Positions 18,099-26,758 of a stretch of DNA of 64,000 bases are shown piece by piece. A program made the translations under genes and the position numbers. The stretch is from Actinoplanes regularis (GTDB lineage Bacteria > Actinomycetota > Actinomycetes > Mycobacteriales > Micromonosporaceae): the NCBI RefSeq assembly GCF_900188005.1, contig NZ_FZNR01000015.1, forward strand, positions 124,001 through 188,000, given 5' to 3'. The notes beneath the pieces were generated by a model. The model searched no databases. It was not told the origin of the DNA and saw only the letters and a list, made by a program, of their open reading frames with translations. The number at the start of each line of letters is the position of its first letter. Within the stretch, counting starts at the first letter, position 1.

Positions 18099-19145
18099 AT
18101 GGGAAATGACGTGCTCGACGAAGCGCTGGAACGGCTGCACAGGACCGGGCCGGAGTTCGACGGCTGGCTCTCCAATCACGCGCCGATGGCCACCGAAGCA
18201 CTGATTCAGAACGGACATTCTGCGGCCGTACACCGATGGATCGATGGCTACCTGGACCGGCTCGAGGAGACGCCTCGCGGGATCTCGCCGATCTCCGCCG
18301 AGGAGTGGCGGGAACCGCTCGGGAACGCCTCCCGTGCCGGTGACTGGCTCGCATTCTTCGAGCGGGAGGCGCAATCCGCGCCGTGGCGGGAGGTGCTCGC
18401 GGCCTGGTGGCCCCGGCTCCTGCCGGGGATCGCGGCCGGGGCCACGCACGGGGTGATCCGGGTCGGACACGCCGTGCGGGCGCTGCTGGCGGAGGAGACT
18501 CCGGCGCGGGTCGCGGAGCTGGGGCAGGGGCTGGCCTACTGGGCGGCGCGGTGGCAGCCTCTCGTTCCGGCCGGGCAGGGGCCGTACCCGAGTTCCGACC
18601 CACGGACGGCGCTGGACGCCGTCCCGCGCGTGCCGGATCAGCGCCTCGGCATCCGGCACCGGCTCGCGCAGCTCGCCGACCTTCCGGCTTGGCCGCAGGC
18701 GGCCGGCGCGGTTCCCGGCGCCGGCCCGGAACGGGACCGGCTTCGCGGCATCGTCGCGGCCGCGGTGCGCCGGCATCTCACTTACGGGTACGGCAACCCG
18801 GTCATGCTGGTGCACGCGGCAACCGCGCCGGCGGCTGTTCTACGCACCCTGCCCGCGCTGCCGCCCGGGCTGGCCGCCCCTTCGCTGGCCGCCGGGTGGG
18901 CCGCGGCCGCCGCTGTCTCGGCGGCCTATTCAGCCCCGTATCCGGACCCGGCTGCTCGGTCGGTCCTGCTCGAAATGGGCTCGACGCCGGATCCCGACGA
19001 GACCTTCGACCGGGCGGTCGTCTCGGGCGACCCTCACGCCATCAAGTTCGCCGACGCCGCCGTCGAGGCGTGGCGGGTCACCGGCGATCCCGTCCTCCTG
19101 CTCGCCGCCAGGCACAACACCGACCTGATCGGCCCCGCCACCTGA
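18099..19145 (+). CDS. Questin oxidase-like protein
   Basis: Resembles the questin oxidase / DUF4243 family, whose fungal member performs a Baeyer-Villiger-type ring opening in secondary metabolism; the bacterial role is unknown. 348 residues from an ATG at 18099 (MGNDVLDEALERL). Family features are NHAPMATEAL, the histidine segment ATHGVIRVGHAVRAL, and HAATAPAAVLRTLP. The longer frame from 18015 would run through the operator. No strong ribosome site is visible. It is divergent from the ArsR-MFS operon, so the enzyme and exporter may answer to the same compound. Confidence 0.72.
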   Translation: MGNDVLDEALERLHRTGPEFDGWLSNHAPMATEALIQNGHSAAVHRWIDGYLDRLEETPRGISPISAEEWREPLGNASRAGDWLAFFEREAQSAPWREVLAAWWPRLLPGIAAGATHGVIRVGHAVRALLAEETPARVAELGQGLAYWAARWQPLVPAGQGPYPSSDPRTALDAVPRVPDQRLGIRHRLAQLADLPAWPQAAGAVPGAGPERDRLRGIVAAAVRRHLTYGYGNPVMLVHAATAPAAVLRTLPALPPGLAAPSLAAGWAAAAAVSAAYSAPYPDPAARSVLLEMGSTPDPDETFDRAVVSGDPHAIKFADAAVEAWRVTGDPVLLLAARHNTDLIGPAT

Positions 19146-19262
19146 ACCGCCCCCACGGCTCCATCACCTGAACAGCCCGCGCGGCCTCGTCACCTGAACA
19201 GCCCCTCGCAGACTCGTCACCCGACCAGCTTTGTGTGACCCCGCCACCTGACTGCCCGCGGG
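19139..19262. repeat. Degenerate 26-27 nt tandem repeat
   Basis: Five units start at 19139, 19165, 19191, 19218 and 19245, each opening with CACCTGAAC or a variant. The first spans the stop codon of the questin-oxidase-like gene, so the array is 3' untranslated sequence. The rest of the 330-nt gap to 19475 shows nothing I can name. Confidence 0.7.
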
Positions 19263-19475
19263 CCCCGCTTTCGGAGCAGCCCCACCTTTTTAATGGGCAT
19301 CCGCTAATGCGCTGCGCGCCTTGGATCGGGCCTGTTCCGCGCTGCGCCGCCCGGCGTTCAGGACCAACGGGCCTTCCAGCCGTACGACCGCCTTGGTTTA
19401 GATCTTGGCAAGTTGTGGCTGAAACATGGCACAGGTGGCCAAGGTTCCAGGCAGGTTGAACCCAGGCCCCGACTG

Positions 19476-20000
19476 TCAGTCGGCGAGCTTGAAGAGCAGC
19501 ACGGTCTCCCATTTGTGCATGTCCGGCTGCTCGGCGGGATTGGTCATCAGGATCTCGAGGCGGGCGTTCCACCGTTCGCCGGTCGGCGTCGGCGTCATGT
19601 CCCAGACGAGGCCGTTCCGCTGGCCCCAGTCCAGCAGGCGGGCGGTGATTCCCATCAGCTGGTCCGGATGACCCACGTGAGAGACCGTCGCGTAACGGCC
19701 CGCTGGCAGCTTGTCCATGAAGTCAGGCGGTTCCACCAGAACCCGTCCGGCGACCGGGATGCCGGCCTCGACCACCATCTCCGCCGCCATGTCGATCATG
19801 CGATAGCGGAAGAACGGCGCGCCGGTGACCTGGATGCCACGCTGCGCGAGGCCGGAGAACATGGTGGGCAGATGATCGGCGACGCGGGCGAACTCGGTCA
19901 TGGTGATCGATTCCCGGCGACCGACATACAACTGCTCGGCGCACCGGACGATGGTCGGCTCCACGCCGAACAGTCTCACAGGATCGACGCGTCCCCGCAT
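19476..20000 (-). CDS. GyrI-like small-molecule-binding domain protein
   Basis: 174 residues resembling the GyrI-like / AraC effector-binding fold as a stand-alone domain: an early VRCAEQLYVGRRESITMTEF, GLAQRGIQVTGAPFFRY, AAEMVVEAGIPV, and a C-terminal strand WETVLLFKLAD. No DNA-binding domain is present. The ATG at 20000 has AGGGGAG almost touching it; a GTG seven codons in is an alternative. It is preceded by the 23-nt repeat array. Binding of a drug-like ligand is inference from the fold. Confidence 0.65.
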   Translation of the reverse strand: MRGRVDPVRLFGVEPTIVRCAEQLYVGRRESITMTEFARVADHLPTMFSGLAQRGIQVTGAPFFRYRMIDMAAEMVVEAGIPVAGRVLVEPPDFMDKLPAGRYATVSHVGHPDQLMGITARLLDWGQRNGLVWDMTPTPTGERWNARLEILMTNPAEQPDMHKWETVLLFKLAD

Positions 20001-20071
20001 CTCCCCTTGCGCAGTGACGCAATGTCGGCCGAGCCAGCGTCGGCCGCCCCTTAGCGGACCCGATGACCATC

Positions 20072-20278
20072 AGCCCCGCACGCAGTGACGCAGTAGCCCC
20101 GCACGCAGTGACGCAGTAGCCCCGCACGCAGTGACGCAGTAGCCCCGCACGCAGTGACGCAGTAGCCCCGCACGCAGTGACGCAGTAGCCCCGCACGCAG
20201 TGACGCAGTAGCCCCGCACGCAGTGACGCAGTAGCCCCGCACGCAGTGACGCAGTAGCCCCGCACGCAGTGACGCCGC
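20072..20278. repeat. 23-nt tandem array, nine copies
   Basis: Units start at 20072 and every 23 nt to 20256; each reads AGCCCCGCAC then GCAGTGACGCAGT. The first eight are identical by eye; the ninth diverges in its last few bases, where the aspS terminator stem begins. A degenerate extra half unit (GCAGTGACGCAATG) lies at 20011, next to the ribosome site of the GyrI-like gene. There are no spacers, so it is not CRISPR. Confidence 0.9.
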
Positions 20279-20302
20279 GGTCCCTTGCGGGACCGCGGCG
20301 TC
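20271..20302 (-). terminator. Strong hairpin downstream of aspS
   Basis: A perfect 14-bp stem (GACGCCGCGGTCCC and its complement) closes a 4-nt loop 72 nt past the aspS stop. No T tract follows on the minus strand; instead the 23-nt array begins at its foot. Probably the aspS terminator. Confidence 0.7.
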
Positions 20303-20374
20303 TTCGTCAGTTCGAGCACTCGGCCGGAGCGGTCTGCCACTCGGCTCGGGTGCAGGACCGGACCAGGCTACCCG

Positions 20375-22177
20375 TCAGTTCGAGTGCAGGACCGGAACGG
20401 CCTGCCCGTCGGTGCCGGGCATGCCGGCGTTCGCCTTCGGCTTGGCGTCGACGCCCGCTTCGAGGCGCTGCTGCGCCGTGATCGGCGTGGGCGCGCCGGT
20501 CAGCGGGTCGAAACCGCCGCGGCTCTTCGGGAACGAGATGACCTCACGGATCGAGTCGAAACCGCCGAGCAGCATGCAGGTCCGGTCCCAGCCCAGGGCG
20601 ATACCGGCGTGCGGCGGCGGGCCGTACTTGAACGCCTCCAGCAGGAAGCCGAACTTGTCCTGCGCCTCCTCCGGCGTGATGCCGAGCAGGTCGAAGACCC
20701 GGCTCTGCACGTCGCCGCGGTGGATACGGACGCTGCCGCCGCCGATCTCGTTGCCGTTGCAGACGATGTCGTACGCGTACGCGAGGGCCTTGTCGGGCGC
20801 CTCCTCGAAGCGGTCGAGCCACTCGTCGTTCGGCGAGGTGAAGGGGTGGTGGACCGCGGTCCAGCCGCCCTCGTCGGTCTTCTCGAACATCGGGGCGTCG
20901 ACAACCCAGCAGAACGCCCAGGCGCTCTCGTCGATCAGCTTGGCACGCTTGGCGATCTCGATACGGGCCGCGCCGAGCAGTTCCTGCGCCTCGCGCCGCT
21001 CGGTCGAAGCGGCGAAGAAGACCGCGTCGCCCGGCTTGGCACCGACCGCGTCGGCCAGGCCGGACAGGTGCGCGTCCGACAGGTTCTTGGCGACCGGGCC
21101 ACGCGGGGCGCCGGTCTCCGCGTCGAGCACGACGTAGGCGAGACCACGGGCGCCACGAGCCTTCGCCCAGTCCTGCCAGCCGTCCAGCTCCTTGCGGGTC
21201 TGCGAGGCGCCGCCCGGCATGACGACCGCGCCCACGTAGCCACCCGCGTCGATCGCGCCGGCGAACACCCGGAACTCGGTGCCGCGCAGGTAGTCGGTCA
21301 GCTCGACCAACTCGACGCCGTAGCGCAGGTCGGGCTTGTCGGAACCGTACCGGTTCATCGCGTCGGTCCAGGTGATCCGCGGGATCGGCAGCGGGATCTC
21401 GTGGTCGGCCAGCTCGCTCCAGAGCTTGCTGACGATCTCCTCGCCGAGCGCGATGATGTCGTCCTGGGTCACGAACGACATCTCGATGTCGAGCTGGGTG
21501 AACTCCGGCTGCCGGTCGGCACGGAAGTCCTCGTCGCGGTAGCAACGGGCGATCTGGTAGTAGCGCTCCATGCCGGCCACCATCAGCAGCTGCTTGAACA
21601 GCTGCGGGGACTGCGGCAGGGCGTACCACGTGCCGGGCTGCAGGCGGACCGGGACCAGGAAGTCGCGCGCACCCTCCGGCGTCGACCGGGTCAGCGTCGG
21701 CGTCTCGATCTCGTTGAAGTCGCGGGCGTGCAGCACCTCACGCGCGATCTGGTTGGCGCGGCTGCGCAGGCGCAGCGCCTTCGCCGGGCCGGAGCGGCGC
21801 AGGTCCAGGTAGCGGTACTTGAGCCGGATGTCGTCGGACGCGGTGATCGTGTCGTCGATCGGCAGCGGCAGCGGCGCGGCCTCGGAGAGCACGGTCAGCT
21901 CGCTGGCCACCACCTCGATCGCGCCGGTGGCGAGATCCGGGTTCTCGTTGCCGGCCGGGCGGGCGTTGACCTCGCCGACCACCTTCACGCAGAACTCGTT
22001 GCGCAGCGCGTGCGCGTCCTCCTCGCGGAAGACCACCTGCACCACGCCGGAGCCATCCCGCAGGTCGACGAAGATGACACCGCCGTGGTCGCGCCGGCGG
22101 GCCACCCAACCGGCGAGCGTCACCGTAGTGCCGGCGTCAGTCGCACGCAGGCTTCCGGCGTCATGGGTCCTGATCAC
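20375..22177 (-). CDS. aspS: Aspartyl-tRNA synthetase
   Basis: Charges tRNA-Asp (and possibly tRNA-Asn in bacteria of this type). 600 residues: an N-terminal OB-fold anticodon domain (VTLAGWVARRRDHGGVIFVD), class II core with YQIARCYRDEDFRADRQPEF (motif 2) and the GAD insertion domain. Near the end is motif 3 as GIALGWDRTCMLLGG. GTG start at 22177 with GGAGA nine bases upstream. It stands alone on its strand, closed by the 20271-20302 hairpin. Confidence 0.98.
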   Translation of the reverse strand: MIRTHDAGSLRATDAGTTVTLAGWVARRRDHGGVIFVDLRDGSGVVQVVFREEDAHALRNEFCVKVVGEVNARPAGNENPDLATGAIEVVASELTVLSEAAPLPLPIDDTITASDDIRLKYRYLDLRRSGPAKALRLRSRANQIAREVLHARDFNEIETPTLTRSTPEGARDFLVPVRLQPGTWYALPQSPQLFKQLLMVAGMERYYQIARCYRDEDFRADRQPEFTQLDIEMSFVTQDDIIALGEEIVSKLWSELADHEIPLPIPRITWTDAMNRYGSDKPDLRYGVELVELTDYLRGTEFRVFAGAIDAGGYVGAVVMPGGASQTRKELDGWQDWAKARGARGLAYVVLDAETGAPRGPVAKNLSDAHLSGLADAVGAKPGDAVFFAASTERREAQELLGAARIEIAKRAKLIDESAWAFCWVVDAPMFEKTDEGGWTAVHHPFTSPNDEWLDRFEEAPDKALAYAYDIVCNGNEIGGGSVRIHRGDVQSRVFDLLGITPEEAQDKFGFLLEAFKYGPPPHAGIALGWDRTCMLLGGFDSIREVISFPKSRGGFDPLTGAPTPITAQQRLEAGVDAKPKANAGMPGTDGQAVPVLHSN

Positions 22178-22397
22178 GGAAATGTCTCCTAACCGAGTTC
22201 GCTGGGCGCACCTGACATTCTGTCAGGACCGCCCCGAGCCGCGTGTGACGGGCCGTTTTACGATAATTTCTTCTGCTTCACCCACTCGCACTGATCTTCC
22301 GCCGCTCCTGGCTCGCCCTTCCCCGCTTCCGCGCCTTTGCCAGCTCTTGAATTTGTCCGCTTCCTAGCCTCGTCCGCTTCCCGGACCCGGTAGGTCC

Positions 22398-22428
22398 CGT
22401 CCCGGCGGGCTCTTCTCACGCCGGGACG
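22398..22428 (-). terminator. Hairpin after the small conserved gene
   Basis: A 10-bp perfect stem (CGTCCCGGCG with complement) around an 11-nt loop lies four bases past the stop of the 22433-22777 gene on the minus strand. No T tract. The remaining bases to the aspS start (22178-22397) hold only the aspS ribosome site and no other recognisable element. Confidence 0.6.
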
Positions 22429-22432
22429 GCGG

Positions 22433-22777
22433 TCAGCGAAACTCGCGGACGACCTCGATCGTGCCGATGATGTGGTCGTTGAACTCCTCCAACTCCTCGG
22501 CCGGCACCCAGAGCTCGAGAATCGTGTCCCCACCGGCCTGGCGCACCGGATACCGAGCCGCGAACGCCGCATCCACCTCGAACCGGGTCACGAATCCGAC
22601 CCCCGAGGCCGGCACATTCCAATCCCGAGCGATCTTCACCGCATAGTCCTCGTTGAGCACCGGGTAGAAGATCGGCTGGTCCGGCAGCCTCGGCGGCCAC
22701 CGCCGCCACCCCGAAGCCCGTACCAGGTCGAGCTCTTGCGGTCCGGTCGGCCGCCAGAGCGTGAGTGTCGCTGTCAT
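22433..22777 (-). CDS. Conserved actinobacterial small protein (labelled ADP-ribosylation/crystallin J1)
   Basis: 114 residues, beginning TATLTLWRPTGPQELDLV and containing LPDQPIFYPVLNEDYAVKIA, FVTRFEV and ILELWVPAEELEEFN. This matches a small family widely annotated in actinobacteria as ADP-ribosylation/crystallin J1, a label that I think overstates what is known. No catalytic motif is visible. It appears to be a single-gene unit with its own hairpin downstream. Confidence 0.65.
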   Translation of the reverse strand: MTATLTLWRPTGPQELDLVRASGWRRWPPRLPDQPIFYPVLNEDYAVKIARDWNVPASGVGFVTRFEVDAAFAARYPVRQAGGDTILELWVPAEELEEFNDHIIGTIEVVREFR

Positions 22778-22866
22778 GCCGCGCAGTCTCCCAAGATCGA
22801 CTTCTGTCCGTCACGCATTTTCTCCCGCTGCCGACCACGCTCTCGCCTCCACAGGACGAAGCCGGG

Positions 22867-24057
22867 TCAGAAATAGGTGTGCAGCACATCGACCACACGC
22901 CGTTCCTCATCCACCACCGGGATGTCCCGCCACTTGTCGAACGCGGTACACGGATGTGAGATGCCGAATCGGACCAGATCTCCGGGCCCCACCTCGCACC
23001 CGTCGGCCACCTCGAGGTACGTGTGGTGATCGTTGAGCCGGGTTACCCGCAGCCCGTCGGCCGACCGGGTCGCCCCGTTCGCGCGCCGGATCCCGAGCGG
23101 CACCGGCAACCCCTCGTCGAACGGGGCGTCCCGCTTGCCCATCCCGGCAAGCGCCAGCCCCGGTTCCGGCGCGGACAGCACCTGCGCCCAGATCTCCAAC
23201 GCCGCGGCCAGCGGACCCTCCCCGGGGACCCGCGCGAACGGCGTCCGCTCCCGGTAGAACCCATCATCGTGGGTGACCGAGGCCCCACTGCGCAGGACGA
23301 GGCGTGCCCGTGGGCTCAACCCGCCGAGACGATCGGCGACCCGGTCGAACCACGCGCTGCCACCGGCCGAGACCAGCGGCCGCTCCGGCAGCAACGCGGC
23401 TTCGGACAGCCGGTCGACCCCTGCGACCAGCCGGTCCAGGAAGGCGTCCACGCCGGAGCGGTCGGCGAGCTGACCCTCATATCCGGTCACGCCGACGAGC
23501 TCGACCCCGGAGGCGGCGACGGCGGCCCTGGCAACCTCTTCCAGTTGGTCGAGCGTGCGAACGCCGGTCCGCCCGCCGGGATGGCCCAGCTCGACCAGGA
23601 CTCGGGCGTGGCCGGCCGCGGCCGCCGCCCGCACCCCGGCCCCCGAGTCGACCTGGAAGTAGACCTCCCAGCTGGCGGCGCTCTCCGCGGCCAGCCAGCG
23701 CAGGGCGGTGGGATCGAGCACCTGGTTGGCGATCAGCACCCGCTCGACGCCGAGCCGCCGCAGCACCAGGGCCTGATTGGCGGTGGCCACCGTCATCCCC
23801 CACGCACCGGCCCGCAACTGGGCCTCGATCAGGCCGGGTGCCATGGTCGTCTTGGCGTGCGGGGCGAAGTCGAACCCGTGCCGCCGGCAGTAGGCAGCCA
23901 TGGTGGCGATGTTCGCCTCCACCGCCGCGTGGCGCACCACCATCAGCGGCCAGGTGAAGCCGCCGTCGAAGATGCTCGGTCGCTCCGCCGCGCTCTGTTC
24001 GGCTTTCCATGTCCCGTGCGGAAGCCAGAAGCCCTTGCTCCGCCAGTCGATCGTCAT
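22867..24057 (-). CDS. PLP-dependent amino acid deaminase (D-threonine aldolase / D-serine dehydratase type)
   Basis: Fold-type III PLP enzyme of the alanine racemase-like DSD1 group, expected to deaminate or cleave a hydroxy D-amino acid. 396 residues. The PLP lysine sits in FDFAPHAKTTMAPGLIEAQL; VDSGAGVRA and ELGHPGGRTGVR follow. The C-terminal domain keeps the metal-type His-Cys pair in GISHPCTAFDKW. Start ATG with GAAGGAGG upstream. It is divergent from the kinase gene at 24111 (53-nt gap) and lies near the amidohydrolase/RidA operon, consistent with D-amino acid catabolism; the exact substrate is unknown. Confidence 0.85.
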   Translation of the reverse strand: MTIDWRSKGFWLPHGTWKAEQSAAERPSIFDGGFTWPLMVVRHAAVEANIATMAAYCRRHGFDFAPHAKTTMAPGLIEAQLRAGAWGMTVATANQALVLRRLGVERVLIANQVLDPTALRWLAAESAASWEVYFQVDSGAGVRAAAAAGHARVLVELGHPGGRTGVRTLDQLEEVARAAVAASGVELVGVTGYEGQLADRSGVDAFLDRLVAGVDRLSEAALLPERPLVSAGGSAWFDRVADRLGGLSPRARLVLRSGASVTHDDGFYRERTPFARVPGEGPLAAALEIWAQVLSAPEPGLALAGMGKRDAPFDEGLPVPLGIRRANGATRSADGLRVTRLNDHHTYLEVADGCEVGPGDLVRFGISHPCTAFDKWRDIPVVDEERRVVDVLHTYF

Positions 24058-24110
24058 TCCGGCCTCCTTCGATCGATCCTGGTGTTGCCGCCGCTTGCGA
24101 GACTGCGCGC

Positions 24111-25031
24111 ATGGTGGAGATCGCCCTGCCGGACACGTTCACGCGTCAGGTCACCGAGAACTGGGGCGCTGCCGGCGCCCGATGGCTCACGGAGCTGCCC
24201 GCGATCGCGACCAAGGTGCTCCGGGACTGGGATCTCCGTCTGGAGCGGGCCTATCCGCTGAGTCTCAACTGGGTGACGCGGGTGCGTCGGGCCGACGGGT
24301 CCACCGCGGTGCTGAAGATGGGCGTACCAGAATCGGATCACCTGGCGCGAGAGGCGGCCGCGCTGGCGTTCTTCGGCGGGCGCGGCGCGATCTCGGTGCT
24401 GGGTCATGACGCCAAGCGCGGCGCGTTGCTGCTCGAGGAGGCCACGCCGGGTGAACGAGCGCGGTCGCTGGTGCCCGGGCGGGACGAGGTCGCCACGGCG
24501 GCGCTGCTCGGAGTGATCCGACGCCTGCACCGCCCGGCACCGTCCGGCATCGCGCTCCCGGAACTGGCAACGCGGCGCGAATCCTTCGACGCACACCTGC
24601 GCCGCTTCCCCGGCGACGGCCCGGTGCCACGGCACCTGGTCGAAAGGGCGCGGCGTCTGCTCGGCGAGCTGTGCGCGACCGCGACCCAGCGGGTCGTGCT
24701 GCACGGCGACCTGCATCACGACAACGTGCTCACCGCCGGCCGAGAGCCGTGGCTGGCGATCGATCCGCACGGCGTGGTGGGCGACCCCGGTTACGAGATC
24801 GGGGCCATGCTTTACAACCCTGATCCGATGGATGCCGACGACACCGTGCTGAAGCTGGTGCCGACCCGGATCGAGCAGCTCGCGGACGGGCTCGGTATGC
24901 CGATCGAGCGAGTGGTCGCCTGGGGTTTCGTGCAGGCGGTGCTCTCCGAGGTCTGGAACGCCGAAGGTGACGGCGCCGACACCGGGCGGCCGTTGCGACT
25001 GGCGCGTCTGCTGTTGCCCCAGCTGCCCTGA
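24111..25031 (+). CDS. Aminoglycoside/hydroxyurea resistance-type kinase
   Basis: 306 residues from the ATG at 24111 (MVEIALPDTF), choosing it over an upstream start that would overlap the divergent gene. The kinase-like fold shows the streptomycin 6-phosphotransferase pattern: TAVLKMGVPESDHLAREAAA (ATP lysine and Glu), catalytic loop VLHGDLHHDNVL and metal motif WLAIDPHGVVGDPGYEIGAM. This is the APH(6)/hydroxyurea phosphotransferase family. Many chromosomal members have no proven drug substrate, so resistance should not be assumed. Confidence 0.82.
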   Translation: MVEIALPDTFTRQVTENWGAAGARWLTELPAIATKVLRDWDLRLERAYPLSLNWVTRVRRADGSTAVLKMGVPESDHLAREAAALAFFGGRGAISVLGHDAKRGALLLEEATPGERARSLVPGRDEVATAALLGVIRRLHRPAPSGIALPELATRRESFDAHLRRFPGDGPVPRHLVERARRLLGELCATATQRVVLHGDLHHDNVLTAGREPWLAIDPHGVVGDPGYEIGAMLYNPDPMDADDTVLKLVPTRIEQLADGLGMPIERVVAWGFVQAVLSEVWNAEGDGADTGRPLRLARLLLPQLP

Positions 25032-25037
25032 GCCGTG

Positions 25038-25151
25038 CCGGTCACCGCCTGCACCGGCACGACCCGTGACGATCATGTCGGTGCCTGACCGAGGCCGGTC
25101 ACCGTCTGCACTGTCGCGGTCTGCGGCGATCATGTCGGCACCCGGTCGAGG
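25038..25151. repeat. Diverged 57-nt tandem duplication across the GH20 stop codon
   Basis: 25038-25094 and 25095-25151 align without gaps at 43 of 57 positions. The second copy holds the last codons and stop of the hexosaminidase gene; the first copy lies just past it. The unit is 19 codons long. Confidence 0.75.
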
Positions 25152-26758
25152 CCGGCGGTCATCTCCCGCAACTCCGCGAGACGATCATCAAGCGTACGAG
25201 GGTTGCCGGGGGCGTCGGGCCGCGCGTCCCACGGTCGAGGCCCGGTCATCGGCCGATAGTTCACCCCGAGGGCGTCCAGCCGTCCCAGGTGGGTCGAAAG
25301 CCGTACGGAGAACTCGGTGAAGTCGCGCCCTGCCGGACCCCAGACCGTCTCGGCGAACGCGCAGAGGCGGGGAAACGCCTGGTAGTCGACGCGGCGGGAG
25401 GACTCCATGTGCTCGGTCCAGAGGTTCGCCTGCCCACCGAGGACCAGGCCGGCCTCGGGCGGGGTGAGGCCCGGCGGGACGGGGTCGAAGGCGTGGACGT
25501 CGGCGAGGGTGAGACGGGTGCCCACCGGAGTCGGCTCGGCCGGGTCGTCGGACTGGCGATAGTCCAGATAGACCGAGGTGTCGGGGCAGGACACGACGGG
25601 GTGCCCGGCCCGGGCAGCGTGAACCGCGGGCCCGGTGCCCCGCCAGGCGGCGATCACCGCTCCGGGCGGCGCCCCACCCAGCAGAATCTCGTCCCAGCCG
25701 AACACGCGCCGGCCGCGCCCGGCGAGATGCTCGGCCATTCGCGCGGTGAACCAGGACTGCAAGCGCTCGGGTCCGGCCAGGCCCTCCGCCTGGATACGGG
25801 CCCGGGCGACCGGACTGTCACGCCACTCATCGACCGGGCACTCGTCGCCGCCGATCCCGATCAGCCCGCTCGGGAACAGGTCGCAGACGTGGTCGAGGAC
25901 GGCGCGGCAGAAGTCGAGCGCTTCCGGGCCCAGATTGAGCACGTGCGGGGAGATGCCCCAGGCGGTGCGGACCGGGCCGGAGTAGCCGTTGCCGAGCTCC
26001 GGGTAGGCCGCGATGGCGGCCTGCATGTGCCCCGGCATGTCGACCTCGGGCACGACGGTGATCTGGCGCGCCGCGGCATGGGCCACGATCTCCCGCAGAT
26101 CGTCACTGGAGTAGAAACCGCCGTGCGGCCGGCCGTCGTGGCGCTCATGTTGCCGGGAGCCCAGCATCGTGGCCGGGCGCCAGCCACCGACCGACGTGAG
26201 CCGGGGCCGGCCCGGCACCTCGAGACGCCAGCCCTGGTCGTCGGTGAGGTGCAGGTGCAGCATGTTGATCTTGTGGAACGCGATCAGGTCGATCAGGCGC
26301 AGCACGTCCGCGACCGGCATGAAGTGTCGCGCGACATCGAGCATCACCCCTCGCCAGGCGAATCGGGGCGCGTCCTCGATCCGACCGCCGGGCAGCGTCC
26401 ACGGGCCGCGGGAGAGCTGTGCACGGCGTAGCGTGACCGGGGGCAGCAGCTGTCGCAGGGTCTGCGCGCCGTAGAAGACACCGGCTGCGGAGCCACCTCG
26501 GATGTCGACGCCGGTGGGACGGATGTCCAGCTCATAGCCCTCGGCCGGCAGTCCCGGATCAAATTGCAGGCGGACGCCGCCGGGCCCGGGCGGCAACTGA
26601 CAGCCGGTCGCCGGGCCGAGCACACCACGAAGCCAGACGGCCACGCCGGTCAGCTCTGGAGCGGCGTCGAGCGGCGTCGTGGTGTCGAGTTGGAAGTCGC
26701 CCTCGGCCGGAACGGCCAGGAGAGGTCGCGGAACAAGGTTCGTAAGTGGCTCGCTCAT
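25130..26758 (-). CDS. Glycoside hydrolase family 20 beta-N-acetylhexosaminidase
   Basis: Removes terminal GlcNAc/GalNAc by substrate-assisted catalysis. 542 residues: an N-terminal GH20b-like domain (to ~130), then the barrel from FAWRGVMLDVARHFM, with HKINMLHLHLTDDQGWRLEV, DMPGHMQAAIA and the catalytic Asp-Glu pair in LIGIGGDECPVDEW. No signal peptide is evident after MSEPLTNLVPRPLL, so the enzyme is probably cytoplasmic and acts on imported oligosaccharides. ATG start with AAGGAGG. It is divergent from the regulator at 26833, and a copy of the shared operator motif lies within its first codons. Confidence 0.92.
   Translation of the reverse strand: MSEPLTNLVPRPLLAVPAEGDFQLDTTTPLDAAPELTGVAVWLRGVLGPATGCQLPPGPGGVRLQFDPGLPAEGYELDIRPTGVDIRGGSAAGVFYGAQTLRQLLPPVTLRRAQLSRGPWTLPGGRIEDAPRFAWRGVMLDVARHFMPVADVLRLIDLIAFHKINMLHLHLTDDQGWRLEVPGRPRLTSVGGWRPATMLGSRQHERHDGRPHGGFYSSDDLREIVAHAAARQITVVPEVDMPGHMQAAIAAYPELGNGYSGPVRTAWGISPHVLNLGPEALDFCRAVLDHVCDLFPSGLIGIGGDECPVDEWRDSPVARARIQAEGLAGPERLQSWFTARMAEHLAGRGRRVFGWDEILLGGAPPGAVIAAWRGTGPAVHAARAGHPVVSCPDTSVYLDYRQSDDPAEPTPVGTRLTLADVHAFDPVPPGLTPPEAGLVLGGQANLWTEHMESSRRVDYQAFPRLCAFAETVWGPAGRDFTEFSVRLSTHLGRLDALGVNYRPMTGPRPWDARPDAPGNPRTLDDRLAELREMTAGLDRVPT

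Noticed and set aside
20072..20278. Possible CRISPR array
   Set aside because: The 23-nt units are head to tail with no unique spacers, and no cas gene is in the window.
19723..20340. Minus-strand open frames through the 23-nt array encoding cysteine-rich repeats
   Set aside because: They are open only because the array lacks stops; all arise from the repeat and overlap the aspS terminator and the GyrI-like gene.
24111..25031. Streptomycin resistance gene
   Set aside because: The family fit is good, but such chromosomal kinases often have unknown substrates and the neighbours are catabolic, so a drug target is not claimed.
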